64,000 nt of DNA, taken from contig CM075187.1 of assembly GCA_037577475.1 (NCBI GenBank), positions 24,272,810 through 24,336,809 on the forward strand, in the 5' to 3' direction. This document shows positions 26,461 through 38,492 of this stretch, piece after piece. Numbering within the stretch: the first letter of the stretch is position 1; each line of letters opens with the position of its first letter. The stretch comes from Chaunax sp. Z400. Its lineage: Eukaryota; Chordata; Actinopteri; Lophiiformes; Chaunacidae. The notes beneath the pieces are model-generated. The model had not been told where the DNA came from. It saw only the letters and a program-made list of their open reading frames with translations, and made no database searches. A program made the translations under genes and the position numbers.

Positions 26461-27200
26461 ATAGATATTTAAACATAGATCAAGTTTCTCAGCGTATTGC
26501 TCAGTGCAGTCTTTACTGTACAGTACTTCAGGTTAAAGGTGCCACAACAGCATTTTAACATCAATGAGTCATTATTATCATTTGGGACATACTGTACCAA
26601 GCAAACGAGGACATTGCTGGGAAAAGTGGCTCTAATGACCTACACTTAATTATACGGTGCATCGTGAGTCACCTGCAGTGTTGAGCAAATTACTTGAAAA
26701 ATGTGACTCAGCATAACTTAGTTAAAGGTCCCTTTAAACACCTTGAAATCCTTTACACCCATTACATATTCTGTATTATCATGTTCAAAGAGGAAAATAA
26801 AATATTTCGGTTTTAAGACGGGGAAAAAGGAAAACCTAATTTTTATCTTTGCTTGTAAGATGCATTTAATTCCTTATGTTACCTTTAACTGGAAATTGTA
26901 ATTATGGTATTACTGTAACACGTTTCACATAGAGGGATGTCTTGCTGTACCCAACACACACAGGCATCTTGGGAAATTATTGTTTCATAGGATAAGACAG
27001 AATCAGGGTGCTGTATTTCTGGTGCATTCAAAATTTGTCACTATTTGATTGTAAAGTTTAGGACAAAGTTTTACACAAAAATACACAACAGGGTTTACTT
27101 AACTTCACTTGTAAAGGTGCCACTTCCTTATGTGATATCCTTTATTAAAAGCTTATAAATTGTAATTAATAATTTATGTATTTTTATTTATTTGTTTCTG

Positions 27201-27385
27201 GCATTTTTTGCCTTTATTTGATATGAAAGCTGAAGATATGACAGGAAGCTTTTGGGAGAAAGATTAAGAGGGAAGAGATGCGGCAAAGGGCCATGGCCAG
27301 GAATTGAACCCACAGCCGAGGCTGGAGGACTTGTGGCCTCGGTACATGGGGCACACGCTGTACTCACTGTGCCATCTGTGCCCCT
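27201..27385 (-). mobile_element. tRNA-derived SINE-like repeat, minus orientation
   Basis: On the minus strand the copy opens with GGGGCACAGATGGCACAGTG, holds an A-box-like TGGCACAGTGAGTA (complement of 27361-27374), then GTGCCCCATGTACC, and a perfect B-box-like GGGTTCAATTC (complement of 27301-27311). It continues into a pyrimidine-rich body ('ctttgccgcatctcttccct') and ends with 'atcaaataaaggcaaaaaatg'. That arrangement, an internal pol III promoter followed by a tail, is SINE-like and is a known common repeat in percomorphs. A second copy lies in plus orientation at 63757-63910. It is not a functional tRNA: the cloverleaf and anticodon arm are not preserved. Confidence 0.65.
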
Positions 27386-27635
27386 GTAATAATTGCCTTA
27401 TAAATTAGCTATTCTTAGAGTAAGGCAATAATTAGAAAACAATTCCAGATAATATCCTACTTTAACATGACAATTGCCTTTTACTTTAGTATTAGTTAGT
27501 TCTTTATCAGTAAGACCACTCCATGATATTTTTTTATTTCTTAGCTTTCAGAGATTATTTAACCAGGAAGCTGCATTAGCTCTTATTCAAAAGAGCCAAA
27601 CTGTCAGGTAAAGCAGTGAACACAAAAATAACAAG
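27386..27635. other. Short non-genic spacer
   Basis: AT-rich sequence with a repeated 'aattgcctta/taaggcaat' inverted word around 27390-27430 and nothing else recognisable. Confidence 0.5.
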
Positions 27636-27806
27636 AACGCTCAGAGAGCGCAAACCTCTGCCAAGGCCCTTAGAGGATCACCTCTAAGATATGCTAGGGT
27701 TCATCTTTGGTGAAAATTTCATGCAAATCCGTTCATTAGATTTTGTGTAATCCTGGTACTAAACAAACAATCAAACAAAAAAAATACATAACCTCCTTGC
27801 TGGAGG
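27636..27806 (+). repeat. Teleost dispersed repeat with self-complementary ends
   Basis: Starts around ACGCTCAGAGAGCGCAAACC and 'tctgccaagg', continues with 'tttcatgcaaatccgttca' and 'gtgtaatcctggtactaaac', and ends 'cataacctccttgctggagg'. These phrases, in this order, are those of a very abundant fish repeat ('aacctctgccaagg ... gaaatccgttcagtag ... gcgtaatcctgctgac ... cataacctccttggcggagg'). The CCTCTGCCAAGG start and CCTTGCTGGAGG end are roughly complementary, as in a MITE. This copy has lost part of its middle. Confidence 0.6.
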
Positions 27807-29754
27807 ATAGATATGATATTATAAAATGGATATGATATTCCATTTATCCATGTATTACATATGAGTCCATTCAAATACTGCACAATGCTTTCAGGGGTCC
27901 AATGATAACTACATTTACCAAGGGGGATTCCTCTTGTCCTCACTATGAGTAGCAAAAAGTTGTCCCATCTAAAATATTACACAGCTGCTTCCTATAGAAA
28001 TACGCTGCTCTTGTATACCAAACACTCAGACTGTGCCACAGTGGTATGTTTCATTCACGGCTGAATTACTGATGGGAGGACATGGAACTGTGGCTCGAGC
28101 CGCACCGACCCTTTCATCTGTGGTCCTGTTCATCCTCACTTCCCCTGCCATTTGTCTCAGGAGATGCCTGTCACAAATTCCTGCCTCGCATGTCAGAGAC
28201 ACCCGTCGCCTTACAGACACGATCCAATGGTGCACTCACTTTGTTCGAGCTAAAGCTGACATGTGGACCGCAGAGACAAAGGTGAAACATGGTAGCACAC
28301 TGATACATGCAGGGTAATGTGACTCATTTTTCAGAAAGCACATACTGTAGTGTGGTGAGTGTCGAGTCTTTAAAGCGAGGTTGGAAACGGACTTTTCCTG
28401 CTCTCATAAAATATATTAGATTATAGAACTTTTAAGGTAGAAGCTCAAACAGGCCTCACTTCAGAAAGTCGGCATCGACTCTGTTTGCACAGAGCTACCT
28501 GTTATCCTCCTCCAGCTGCAAGTTTTATGGTGTCAGTTAATCTTATGGGACAGCTTTTAGTATTTGAGACATTTAGATTTCTTTAAAGGTATTTATGGGT
28601 TTTGGTCTCGTGGCCAGGAAATAGTACCAATGTTTCTCTTAAACCAGGAAGACTCCTCATAGAAAAAACATCTCTTGCCCCGAGGGGAACTGTCTCAGTT
28701 CCTGTACAAATAAATGACAGCACATACAAAACATTTTGTCAAGGCAAAACAGCAATTATCCAGGAGAGAGAGATTTACAAACCAATGTTTTCATGTTGAC
28801 CACTCCTCTGTCTTTACATGTTCTCTGCATTGTGGCACCGTTGGTAGGATGCCCCTGCTAATAAATGTGCAAGGATTTGCGCCATAAACATCTCCAGGCA
28901 GTTTACCATGTTTGCATAAACACGGTTTAACACTTTGATGATCATAATGTCTTTATGGGCTGATCCCTCAGCGAGAGACTGCTATTATCGCAAAGACAAC
29001 AGGAGTTTATTCTGAGCTCTGTTGACACTAAAGTCTGAGATGAAAACCATGTCTGTGCGGTTGTTTCAGGTTGTTTCAGACAAGTACTCCCATGTACAAA
29101 TGCCAGGATGGTTCTCTACAAATATGAAACAGTGTATAAACTGAGTCTTAAGCCTGGCTGACAGCTCAGTGTGATTTTTGAATCTATCATTCAATGAAAC
29201 CTGTGTATGTAATGAGAGATTACACGTAATCTCCTGGTAATGGTAGGTTGGCATTCCACTTCTGAGGCACTGTGGGAGATGTTGTTGAAGCTTCCTAATC
29301 CTTTCTCAATACATTTATTAGTTCATTGATCAGAGCAGAAAAGAGAAATCTGGGTGAAAAAGGTTTGTTTTGTTCGAACATCTGTGTTTTTACATGTGAC
29401 GATGTGTGGGCATGTGCATATGTTGGTACAGATGTGTGTCTTCCTGCAAGCATGTGGACACATACAGTGTATGGGAACTGTAGTTTTCTTTATCATCTTC
29501 ATTTCATTAACAAAAATGTCACCAAAGAGTAAAAAAAGTAAAAACAAATCGAACTTGACACCCAGGAACTTGCAAACCTGCTCTCGGAAAGCGGCAGGCG
29601 AACAAATCTTATTGGATTACTGTGACAGAAGGAAGAAGAAGAAGCTTTGATACGAAGGTAGATGTCAAGGACAGAATATTGAAATCTTGCAAGTATGGGA
29701 CAGAAAAAGCTACAACGTCAGAATGCACACATTAGTAGATTTGAAATTTTAAAT
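27807..29754. other. Non-genic stretch
   Basis: No gene supported. 28020-28320 has open frames in two phases (28082-28285, 67 codons) with fairly even codon use but no known domain. 28860-29000 has CCATAAA/TTTATGG CDX/HOX-like words and might be a conserved element. A decamer GGTTGTTTCA is repeated in tandem near 29058. Confidence 0.5.
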
Positions 29755-30130
29755 CTATTGAAAGGATAGCCCCTTATGATAGCATCTCATTTTCAAGGGC
29801 GTCCAATAGACACAAACACAAAATAAAACACATACAAACAAGACATCATGACATAACAAACATACTGTACACTGCAATTACACAGATACAGACACTTCAC
29901 TCACTGGCTCCCACCCTCACCCCCGCCCCTAAGCTGTTGTACAAGAAACAATGAATACAATGAACAACATAATAAATCAATAACATCAGCACAGCAATTT
30001 TAAGTGAACACAAAGATATCATAGAGATATCATCTTTTTTATTCCATACATTCTTCTTCTTTGTCCAAACTTGTTGCCATGCTAACAATTTATGTTGAGT
30101 GGCATCACTTGAGAACATTTATTAGACTTC
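29755..30130 (-). mobile_element. 3' end of a non-LTR retrotransposon (LINE), minus orientation
   Basis: Read on the minus strand, the sequence ends in CGCCCTTGAAAATGAGATGC, 'tatcataaggggctatcctt' and 'tcaatag'. The words CCCTTGAAAATGAGA...AAGGGGCTATCCT are a characteristic 3'-terminal hairpin of LINEs in fish genomes: CCCTT pairs with AAGGG. The upstream 3' untranslated-like region is T/G-rich ('gtttgtatgtgttttatttt'). No reverse-transcriptase coding sequence is readable, so the copy is strongly 5'-truncated; its upstream limit near 30130 is a guess. Confidence 0.4.
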
Positions 30131-30664
30131 AGCAAGAAACTTGATTAAAGTTTTTCACATGTGGTAGCACTCCTCAGGAAAGGTAAAGACATTAATATGA
30201 AGTAGTTCTGCTTTAAGAACAAATGAGTTGTTCTTGGATGAGGCTGGAATGAGTTTATATTTATGAGTAAATAAAAGTACACATGTATGTTTACACTCTG
30301 CCCACTTCTCTATTGATTGATGGTATTTTGCATTAAGTATGCTCTCATTTGTTTATGGGTTATTTTACCAGCTTTACAATTAATTTCACAATGTTAAGAA
30401 AAACCACATGCTGCATGCATCAAGCAGTGGGCGTCTCCTGTCAACAGCCATTCTGATGAAACAACCAATTAACTGTTGCCTCAACCTGCTGTGTAATTTC
30501 CACTTCCTGCAACAGGTGGGTGACGTGTTTTTAAAGTTCAATGTTGTGATTAATCTGAATAACATATCGTAAGAAAGACTATTATACACTATTATAATAA
30601 TATCTCTCGTCTGCTTTGGTAATTCTGGGCGATTAAGTGATGGCGGGGAATTGCAGTGGTAGGA

Positions 30665-30698
30665 TGTGTGTGTGTGTGTGCTTGTGTGTGTGTGTGTG
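30665..30698. repeat. (TG)n microsatellite
   Basis: Two eight-unit (TG) tracts separated by CT. Confidence 0.95.
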
Positions 30699-30850
30699 AT
30701 GGTTTTCTTTCACCATCAGTGGGCGACCTTAAAGGAAATAAATGCAACACCAGTAACAGCTTGATTGAACCTGCCCCATTATATTACTGAGATGATACTC
30801 TGGAGGGAATGCTGAGTTTTCCTCTGCACTTTAAAGCAGGCCAGGTCACT

Positions 30851-30916
30851 CTTGGAAAAGAGATTTTTAATCTCAATGAGGATTTTTTTTTACCTGGTAA
30901 AATAAAGGATATAAAA
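30851..30916 (+). mobile_element. LINE 3' tail fragment
   Basis: TTGGAAAAGAGATTTTTAAT, then 'ctcaatgaggattttttttt' and 'acctggtaaaataaaggata'. The 'AGAGATTTTTAATCTCAATG...CCTGGT(A)AAATAAAGG' pattern with its GAGATT/AATCTC hairpin is a well-known 3' terminus of fish non-LTR retrotransposons. Only the tail remains and no reverse transcriptase is upstream, as expected for a 5'-truncated insertion. Confidence 0.5.
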
Positions 30917-31639
30917 AGGACAGCCCCATTTAGTCATGTCCACATACTTCAACTCTTTAATTCAAAGTGTTCTGACAAGTTTCGGATTTTGAACTCAGTT
31001 GTATGAGTTTTCAAATGTCAAACTTGCAGGTACTCCTTTTCCTGAATTCTGTCAGATCTGCACACGTTCATTGAACTTGGGGTTTTGAGTTGAATCAGTT
31101 AAAAAAAGAAGCAAAAGAAAAAAAAAATTTGGGAGCTTAAGAGGAAATTGTTGCCACGGATTCTTTAAAACACGGCAAGTTTGAAGCATGGCTATACACT
31201 GAATATCCAAAAATCTGTTGATAATGCTAAAGGTGTGTTTCTCCTTTCTCTCCACAAATCTGGGCGTTTCTTTCCCCAAATCTCAACCAGAGAGGATCTT
31301 TCTTTCCACCACAGCTAACTGTAAACAAGGAACTGTGTGTTGAAACCTATGCTAAAAAAACAGCTGAGACACATATTCTGAATGTGCTGTATACATGTCC
31401 AAAGAATGATCCTGACATCTGAATAATATTGGCTAATCTCACGTCTTAATCGGAAAACGCTTTATTCAGAAAAAGGCCTAATTCTGAAAATGCAAGGGCA
31501 GTATTTTGTTTACATGACACCTATCACATTCAGAGTATTGTCACATCCAGGATACTGGTGTGTGTGTAAAATTGTGAATTAAAACAATACAGATATGTGT
31601 CTTTGTTTAACTAGTTAAGCAACTTTTTTAATTAATAAT

Positions 31640-31815
31640 GTAAAATGATTGTTTTAACCTGCAGTATTAAGTTGAATCAACTTACCTCGTCAACTTTCAC
31701 AACTTCAAATACAATGTTGAGACAAGTACTAGATAATAACGAAATCAAATTTTAGGGCTTTAATTTGAGAGTTGAAACAAAAGCAGTTTTCAGGTTGAGT
31801 TGACTCATGTTTTAA
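31640..31815 (+). repeat. AT-rich dispersed repeat with 'gttgaatcaact' words
   Basis: AAGTTGAATCAACTTACCTC and 'tcaggttgagttgactcatg' resemble a widespread fish MITE family rich in short GTTGAA/TTCAAC words. Ends are not visible. The element at 41523-42058 may belong to a related group. Confidence 0.3.
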
Positions 31816-33145
31816 ACGCAGTGTGGTGTCTCCTGTGGTGCTTGATGGAATTTGCCGTGCCGCTGCCAGATCTAGGTTGTCTTTTCAAGGTCCCTGACCT
31901 GAGATTAATGGCCGTCGGCAGCAATTATAACTCTTTTCAGTTTGATTACAGGGTAACGTGACAACGTGCACTCTGCAAATAAACATGTATGACGAAGATG
32001 AAGTGCATTCCGACCTGAGTGACTGCAGAAAAAGGTTGTAAAAAGACATTTTTAGGGGGTTATGATTTTTATTTACTTGGTAATAGAGAGTCGATGCCCA
32101 AAGATAATGCAGAATAACAATATCACCAAACTTTGCAGTGTTTTAATTTAGCGTTCCTACTCTGCACAGTCAGATTCAAAGATGAATGACCCCTGTGTGT
32201 GGGTTCTTAACAGTATGATGATGGTAATGTTCTTACATTAAAGACCTCAGCAACATGTTTATTCTAGTATTTGTCAGTGCCAGCCAAGAACAGCAATGGA
32301 GGTGCTTTCCGCTGCTATTCAGTAAATATTCAACAGTCTTTGTGATTCATCTGAAAGGTCATAAAGCAGCATGTCCAGTCATTGCTCAGCCCTAAAATGA
32401 TTGGCTGACTGCCTGGTCTTCATTGTTATGTGCTTATTCTGAGCAGTAGGCAGTACTGATTTGCTGTTTGTAGAAGATTTAGACCTGTCACACACGCACA
32501 CGGTGGTTTTAAGGCAGTCGGGGTTATAGGATTATAAAGTGGAGAAGTGAAAATTCCTGTTTGGGAGATCTGCTGAGGTTTAAGTCTCTCCATTGCACAT
32601 GTCATGGTGGAAAAACTCCCAGGGGGAGATGGGGATCGAAGCGTCAATCCCACACTACGCTGAAGGTAAACACAGAGGTATTCAATGACCAAAACTGTGC
32701 TCTAAGGCTTCTTTTAGCGCAGCTTGTGTTTCTTGCTTGTGTCGCTCTGATTGGTAATGTTGCCATGCAACTATTCATCCAAAACTTGTAGTAACAGCAT
32801 ACCTGAGTATATTTTATGATAAGCCAATGGATCAAATGCTTTCACATCCATGGCTGACTCTTACTAAGCTAACTAGTTATAAATCTCTAAAAGAAAAAAA
32901 TTATAGAATAGCATCAGAACAGCTAATAATAGCAGTTAACCATGTTGAAAGCATAAACAAAACAAAAAAAGGAAGCGAATGCACAAGAAAGGAATCATGA
33001 AAACATTTGCAACAAGCAATCTAAACCTTAAAAGGGAGATGTTTGTGTGACATTCACCTATGCACAAAATCTTTGGATACCTCTATATGTAGTTTGTAAT
33101 TTAAGACACGGAGTGTACCAGAATGATATGTTCTTCACCAGATTA

Positions 33146-33159
33146 CAAGCAGGTGGCGC
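33146..33159 (+). promoter_or_regulatory. CTCF-like binding motif, forward
   Basis: CAAGCAGGTGGCGC matches 13 of 14 positions of the vertebrate CTCF core CCASYAGRKGGCRS; the only miss is the second base. The motif strength is seen directly. That CTCF binds here is inference. A second CTCF-like motif, in the reverse orientation, lies at 50684-50697, making the two convergent. Confidence 0.4.
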
Positions 33160-34186
33160 ATATGCAACAGAGGAGGATTTGTCAGCTAAAGCACTAAAAC
33201 GGCGTCGCACTCCTCTAAGAAATACTTCCAGTTGTGTTTGGAGAGTGCTGCAGCTACAAGGGAACATGCATTACAAAGCAGGAGCACTTGAGTCACTAAG
33301 CTGGATGTCATCGACAGAGAAGGAGAGAGAGAGAGGCAGGGGCCTGGAACAACAGAGGGAACAACGCTCAACTCACCACCCGCTGTCAGCAGCACAGTCG
33401 TCTGAAATGGTTGCGTGTGTCAACACCTGCAAGAATCACTGTCCAACACTGAGTGTGTGTGTGTCATCACCTGAGCGTACAGCACCAGCAGCACGAGGGA
33501 TGGAGGAACACGACATTTAGATCCTACACTATCAAAGATGTTTAAATTTGTTTGCACATACAGTTTCTGTGTTAAGCGTATTTGTAATCTTGCTGTACAT
33601 TACGATTAGTATGGACGGTGCATACAATACAAAAGGAGGTAGAGGAATAATAAGAATAATAATACTTTAGCATCCTGCCTTTATGTTTAGGGTTGTTAAA
33701 ATGATCCTATCCCACACTATCTGGCAGTGTCATAAATGTACTGTGTATCAGCTGTTGTTAATGCTACAGTTAAAATCGATAATAATGTCTTTATTATAAT
33801 TCATAAAGTTTGTTTTAGTAATGTATAAGAGATAATACGCCATGAAGTAAATCTGATTGGACGCTGGTTTTGGTTAATTTAGATTCCGATATTGTCAGAA
33901 GCAACATAGTTTTTAATTTACATCGTGGACATTTTTAAACATTTTTAAAAGAAAGTCATCTTGTCTCATGACTCGCAGTGCAAACTGTTTGTTAGACTGA
34001 ATCCAAGCAGCACAGATGAATTAGGATACAGAGTGCCACTACAATATCTGAACCCTTTAGAAAGGTTGGGAAGTCCACTTTATTAATCAAATAGTCATAC
34101 TGTTGTTTTGGGTTTGAAAGTTTGGCTGACGAGCCTGAGTTTGTAATGACTAAACCAGGCTGCTGCTCGCAAGGGAAATTGCTTGA

Positions 34187-34262
34187 CGTTTTTAGGAAAC
34201 ATGCTTATTTGCTTTCCTGTGTAGAGTTACAAGAGATGATTGATGCCACTCTCAAATTGGCC
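34187..34262 (+). repeat. Left part of a teleost dispersed repeat
   Basis: TAGGAAACATGCTTATTTGC, 'tttcctgtgtagagttacaag' and 'gatgattgatgccactctca' follow the start of a common percomorph repeat ('gggaaatacgcttatttgctttcttgctgagagttagatgagaagattgataccactctcat'). The continuation of the same repeat ('acagccag...ttagcttagcataaag') is found only at 35044. This suggests either two independent fragments or one copy interrupted by about 780 bp. Confidence 0.5.
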
Positions 34263-35043
34263 CATTAAATACTGTATTTTACGTATTTATAAAGAACATC
34301 TTGGCAAACTAGGTGGGTATCTTACATGTCTCTGTAGATCAGGTTAGCACGAGATTATCTGGCTTTTAAAAAATATGTTCTACAAAAGTGGAACAATACT
34401 GTATGCAGAAACATGCTAAATGAGAAGGGCTGTTCCTTTTTGTACAATTAAAACACCTTGTGACTGACTTAGATCAGTGTGAAAAATGCGGATTTTAAAT
34501 GTTTTTGACTTGTTGTGTTGTATGGAGTGAAGCCTGCGAGGTAGTTCAGGCAAGTCGAGCAGCACTGCTGCAAACACAAATACATGACATGCCTCATTCT
34601 CCTCAATCGTCATCAACACACCCTCCTGATCTGGCGGTCTATTTAACATTTTCAGCATTTTCCCATCCCTCCCTCTGCCTGTCAATGCCACTGCTGCTAC
34701 ACATGCATATTCCTGCTGCACTTTTAGAACCACCACCTGCAGCATCCACCTGTAGGGGGGGTTCAAGAAATTTTCTCATCACTCCCCAGTATATCCATGT
34801 AAACATATCTGAGGTCGGAGCCTGGATGCCAAACCCAAACTAAGTATGTTCTGCTGCTGTGTGAAAAACCCCCAAAACCATTTCAAATTGTGAATTGTCT
34901 GACTGAAATATGTATTGTGCAATTATTTGTATACCCATGCATTGTATTATTATATTTTTCATACTGTACATGCATTTTAATCAGAGCTTGGTCTCAATGG
35001 CCCTTCGCTGCTTAAATAAGGTTTGATGATATAATGATGATGA
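34263..35043 (+). mobile_element. Possible LINE insertion ending in a 3' tail
   Basis: The last part, TCAGAGCTTGGTCTCAATGG, then 'cccttcgctgcttaaataag' and 'gtttgatgatataatgatga', is the LINE 3' terminus 'GAGCTTGGTCTCAATGGGACTT...GGTTAAATAAAGGTTTGA' followed by a TGATGA-type simple tail. The tail (34983-35043) is the supported part. The preceding 700 bp has no readable reverse transcriptase, and whether it all belongs to the same insertion is inferred only because the flanking repeat appears to be split here. No clear target duplication was found. Confidence 0.35.
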
Positions 35044-35215
35044 AAAAGCTTACAGCCAGAAGCTAGTCATATTAGCTTAGCATAAAGCCTTGAAGAAGGG
35101 GGGATCAGGTAACAAAAACTTCACCAAGCAGACCCTCTAAGGTTCACTAAACAATTCAATGCAAGAAAGTGACTATTTATGTCTTAAAATGCTGAACTGC
35201 TCCTGGTTTTACACT
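35044..35215 (+). repeat. Right part of the 'ttagcttagcataaag' teleost repeat
   Basis: AGCTTACAGCCAGAAGCTAG, 'tcatattagcttagcataaag', 'aacaaaaacttcaccaagca' and 'gaccctctaaggttcac' follow the familiar order 'acagccagcagccggttagcttagcttagcataaagact...ggtaacaaaatcc...cacctctaaagctcact'. It begins where the fragment at 34187-34262 stops. Confidence 0.55.
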
Positions 35216-38200
35216 CATCCAGAGGGAAGAGGTCTCACTCTGTGGCTATTTTCACACCACAATCTGAATCCAAAACTCAGCACAGACGTGTTTCTGATAA
35301 CAAAATGATAATATGATGTTGCCTGGCATGATGATAGTTTGCATGCAAAAATATTGAAAAACCATGAAAACATCTCATTACAGCTTTATTTTGTTGTTAT
35401 TGTTGCAAGAATAAAGATTGGTCATATTTGCAGTTTAACATATAGACTGTAAATAGGATTTTTTTTCCATAGATTGACTTTTTCAGATTTGATATCTGAC
35501 TTCTACTAGCAGATTATGACCAACAAAATTCAGCACAAAGTGTCCACAACCTTCCCATGAAAGAAAAATACAAGAAGGAATGTACTCTGCACTTCATTTA
35601 ACACTACTTAAGCTTAAAAAAATCAACCGCCCATGAGAATTTTTGATTCTGCAGCTATTGCTGGGCAGTGACGATGATGCTGAGGTCAGTCTTTGGCAAG
35701 CTGTGCCACTTTAAGTTGGCCAGAGTTTAATTAAGCAACTCCCCTGTTGCCAGAATGGCCAAGAATGTTCTGCACATGCAGGACATTCAGGTGAGTTGAG
35801 GGTATGAATGATCTCCATATTTAATCAGCTGCTTGGAGTGGCGCTGGTGTTAGCGGGAGCCCTGGCTCTGAGAATGAGGTCATGGCGCTGGGACTCCAGC
35901 GTTTCCCCCATGGGCACTGTCGGGCCCCGAGGCTCCCTCACATCTGTGTGCTGTCTGATCCAGTGGCAGGCAGCTGCTCCCTCTCATTATACCCCCTAAT
36001 GGATGGATCTGTTTCCCTCTGACCTCATCCTCCTTCCACAACATCCCTCCATCACTCCGTCTTTCCAATCAAGACTTGGCTATCAATGTAAATGAAGAAT
36101 AGAGTAAAAATAAGTGAATTTAAATGAAATGTTTAAAGGTCATACTCTAGTGTAGTATACACATATAGCTATGGTGAAAGGACGTACCGTAAAATTGGTG
36201 ATATTCTGTTAGAACCATATGTTCTAGGTAACTCATAGTGCCATTTAGTTTAGGTCTCTTAGTTATTATTTAGTTACTTCTCTTTTGCTCAAATAATGAA
36301 GTTAAACTCGTCCTCTTGTAACTGCTGACCAGGTTGTACCCTACTTGTGAGCTCAGCTCCATCCCCCCGTAAACCTGCAAATTAGGAGCTGTTATAGATA
36401 ATGGATGATATCCTCTTACGCAAATGTGACATGTGGTTTTAAGGACCACCAACTTAAAACAACCAGACATACTTATCTATAGAGCACTTATTTGCTCACA
36501 TCTTTTGTATTCATTCATTTCATCACTTCTTTTCTGTTTTGCCCTCTTCATCCATGTTGTCCTCCAGTTCTTTTGATCTCATTCCTCTCCTCTCCACATT
36601 AATTTACCTCAACAATGAACAGCTGCAATTATTATAGTTTTTGTTTGCATGTGTGTGAGCATCAGTCTATTGCATTTATCTGGTGTCCAGTTCATTGAAA
36701 TCAGACAGAAAGGGCTGCTGAAGAAAGGGGGGCTATGTTCTCTTCAGAGCCTTTCCACCTGTGTTTGTCTCTGAGTAAACAGGAGCTGTTGTCATGAGAG
36801 GAAGACAGCTTGTGGTTTGCTCTTTGGAATTGAATTTCAAGTTCTCTCTGCTCTTTTGATTCTCCCACAGGAGGCAAAGCGAGCTATCATCACGCCTTCC
36901 CATCACAGCTTCTCCCATAGGCATGATGGATAGTATCAGTAATGCCTTGGTCTGGTCCAGATATTTGTCTTTATCATTAGCACAGGCCTGCTGCGTTTGA
37001 AGCACTGTCCAAGAGGCAGGCTCAGACTATTAAAAGGCAGGGAGGCTTTTACAGGAAGCTCATCTCATCATGTCTGCTCTCAACTCATCTCATACTTGCT
37101 GAGATGCAGATTGAGGCATTGCTCCTTTATCATTGGAGCCTCTGTGTTTATTACCTAGTGACTCCGATCCATCACTCCCATCTGTTAGCCGCATCTCTCA
37201 GACCTGTCGATGAGCGTGTGTGGCCGGTAGGGCAAGCCTGGTGGTCAATGGCTTAAGGTGTAGACCAAGAAGGAGGGAAACAGGAAAAAAAACAAGGTGA
37301 AGAAAACAACACAGGACTGAAAGATAGACTGAAAGTAAATGGAGTCCTCTGCAGATGAAGGGAAGCAGAAAAGAGAAAACAGGAGGTATTATGGGACTTT
37401 AAGATGATCCATGGGAGATCTTGAATGCATTTCTGAAATGCAATTCCTAGGATACTCAAGTGTGTATGAATGAGTGTGTGGAAGGTGGGGGTGTGGGGCA
37501 GACCGCAAAAGACCAAAATAAGAGCTCAAAAACATTTGGTTGCCTGGCAACAGGGCTTCAAGCAACGGTAGTATTGAGTTATGAAGCATGGTGGTGCATG
37601 ACTCAACTTCCCTGATCCGGTTTCAAAATGGTGTCAGGGTGGGGCGGTGGGGGCCACAAATACAGAGCAATGTCTCCACCTGTCCTGATTTGTCAGGGCT
37701 GGTGAACAATGACACTGCCTGCTACAGATTTATCTCTAGGGGCCGGCCCTGGCATATCAACAGGGGCCCTCTGAGTGGGCTAAGGTTTAGAGGTCTCTTG
37801 TTAGTTTTGGGGTCCATCCAAGCCATTTGCCCAGCTTGTAATCCACAGATTACGTTGTCACATTGCATGTCTGTGAGGTGGTTTATGGGCTGAGAGGCTT
37901 TAGACAGAAAGTTAGAGTGAAAGGAGAGGACGTGTGAAGGCGTCAGTGGTTGAGCATAAAATTCTAATATAAATACCTCAACATTGCACGCAAGTACAGT
38001 ACTCTAGTAAATGTACTTGGTTACTTTACACCACAGGAGAGGGTTTAAGGGGTTAACAGAGTAGGGAGAGCATTCCCCATGTTGTTACAGTACCTCCATA
38101 CAAATGTATTTTCAGTGACTCAATTACTCTCCTTCATTCCTTCCTCCTGCTATGCTGTCATCCTCTCACTCTTTGTGTGTGTGTGTGTGTGTGTGTGTGT

Positions 38201-38492
38201 AAGTATGTGTGTGTGTGTACCCACAGACCTGCATCTGTCTGTCAGTCAATATGTCAACCCAGTCAGCTCAATAACACACAGACAGACAGCAGACAAGGCC
38301 AAAGTCTTGGTTTGACAGATCATCTCTCCTAACCCATGTTGTCCTCCAACTCCCATCATACCCATTTCACTTCACTTACACTTCATTTGATATTATAATA
38401 TGTTATTCTAGCTCATAGAAGCTTGTTCATTGGAGTGATTTACAGAAGAATGAGGTCAGCCTGTGTGGGTTTTTGAAGGATGGTTCAAATAC
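35216..38492. other. Non-genic stretch
   Basis: No gene supported. 35800-36065 and 37020-37260 are GC-richer, non-repetitive blocks of unclear nature. 37580-37890 has a 101-codon frame without recognisable features. Confidence 0.6.
38174..38218. repeat. (TG)n microsatellite
   Basis: About 13.5 TG units at 38174-38200, an AAGTA interruption, then seven more. Confidence 0.95.

Larger units (their letters stand above)
23799..27200. other. Non-genic stretch
   Basis: No gene supported. Holds the 25.4-kb minisatellite and a candidate conserved block at 26215-26460. The 139-codon minus-strand frame at 24451-24870 has no recognisable domain. Around 26675-26720, 'cagtgttgagcaaattactt' resembles a fish repeat but is too short to assign. 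Confidence 0.6.
30131..34186. other. Non-genic stretch
   Basis: No gene supported. Includes a TG microsatellite, a LINE tail, an AT-rich repeat at 31640-31815 and a CTCF-like site. The longest open frame in the window (33047-33520, 157 codons) lies here. It has no recognised domain, a low-complexity Glu/Arg stretch from a GAGAGA run, and no supporting promoter or splice signals, so I do not call it a gene. Confidence 0.6.

Noticed and set aside
31330..31560. Possible MITE ('cttattcagaaaaaggcctaattctgaaaatgc' texture)
   Set aside because: Wording is suggestive of a fish repeat but no ends or duplications are visible, so it is not listed as a feature.
33047..33520. Longest open frame in the window, 157 codons, plus strand
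   Set aside because: No recognisable domain, a GAGAGA-derived Glu/Arg low-complexity stretch, no promoter or splice context; length is within chance for 64 kb in six frames.
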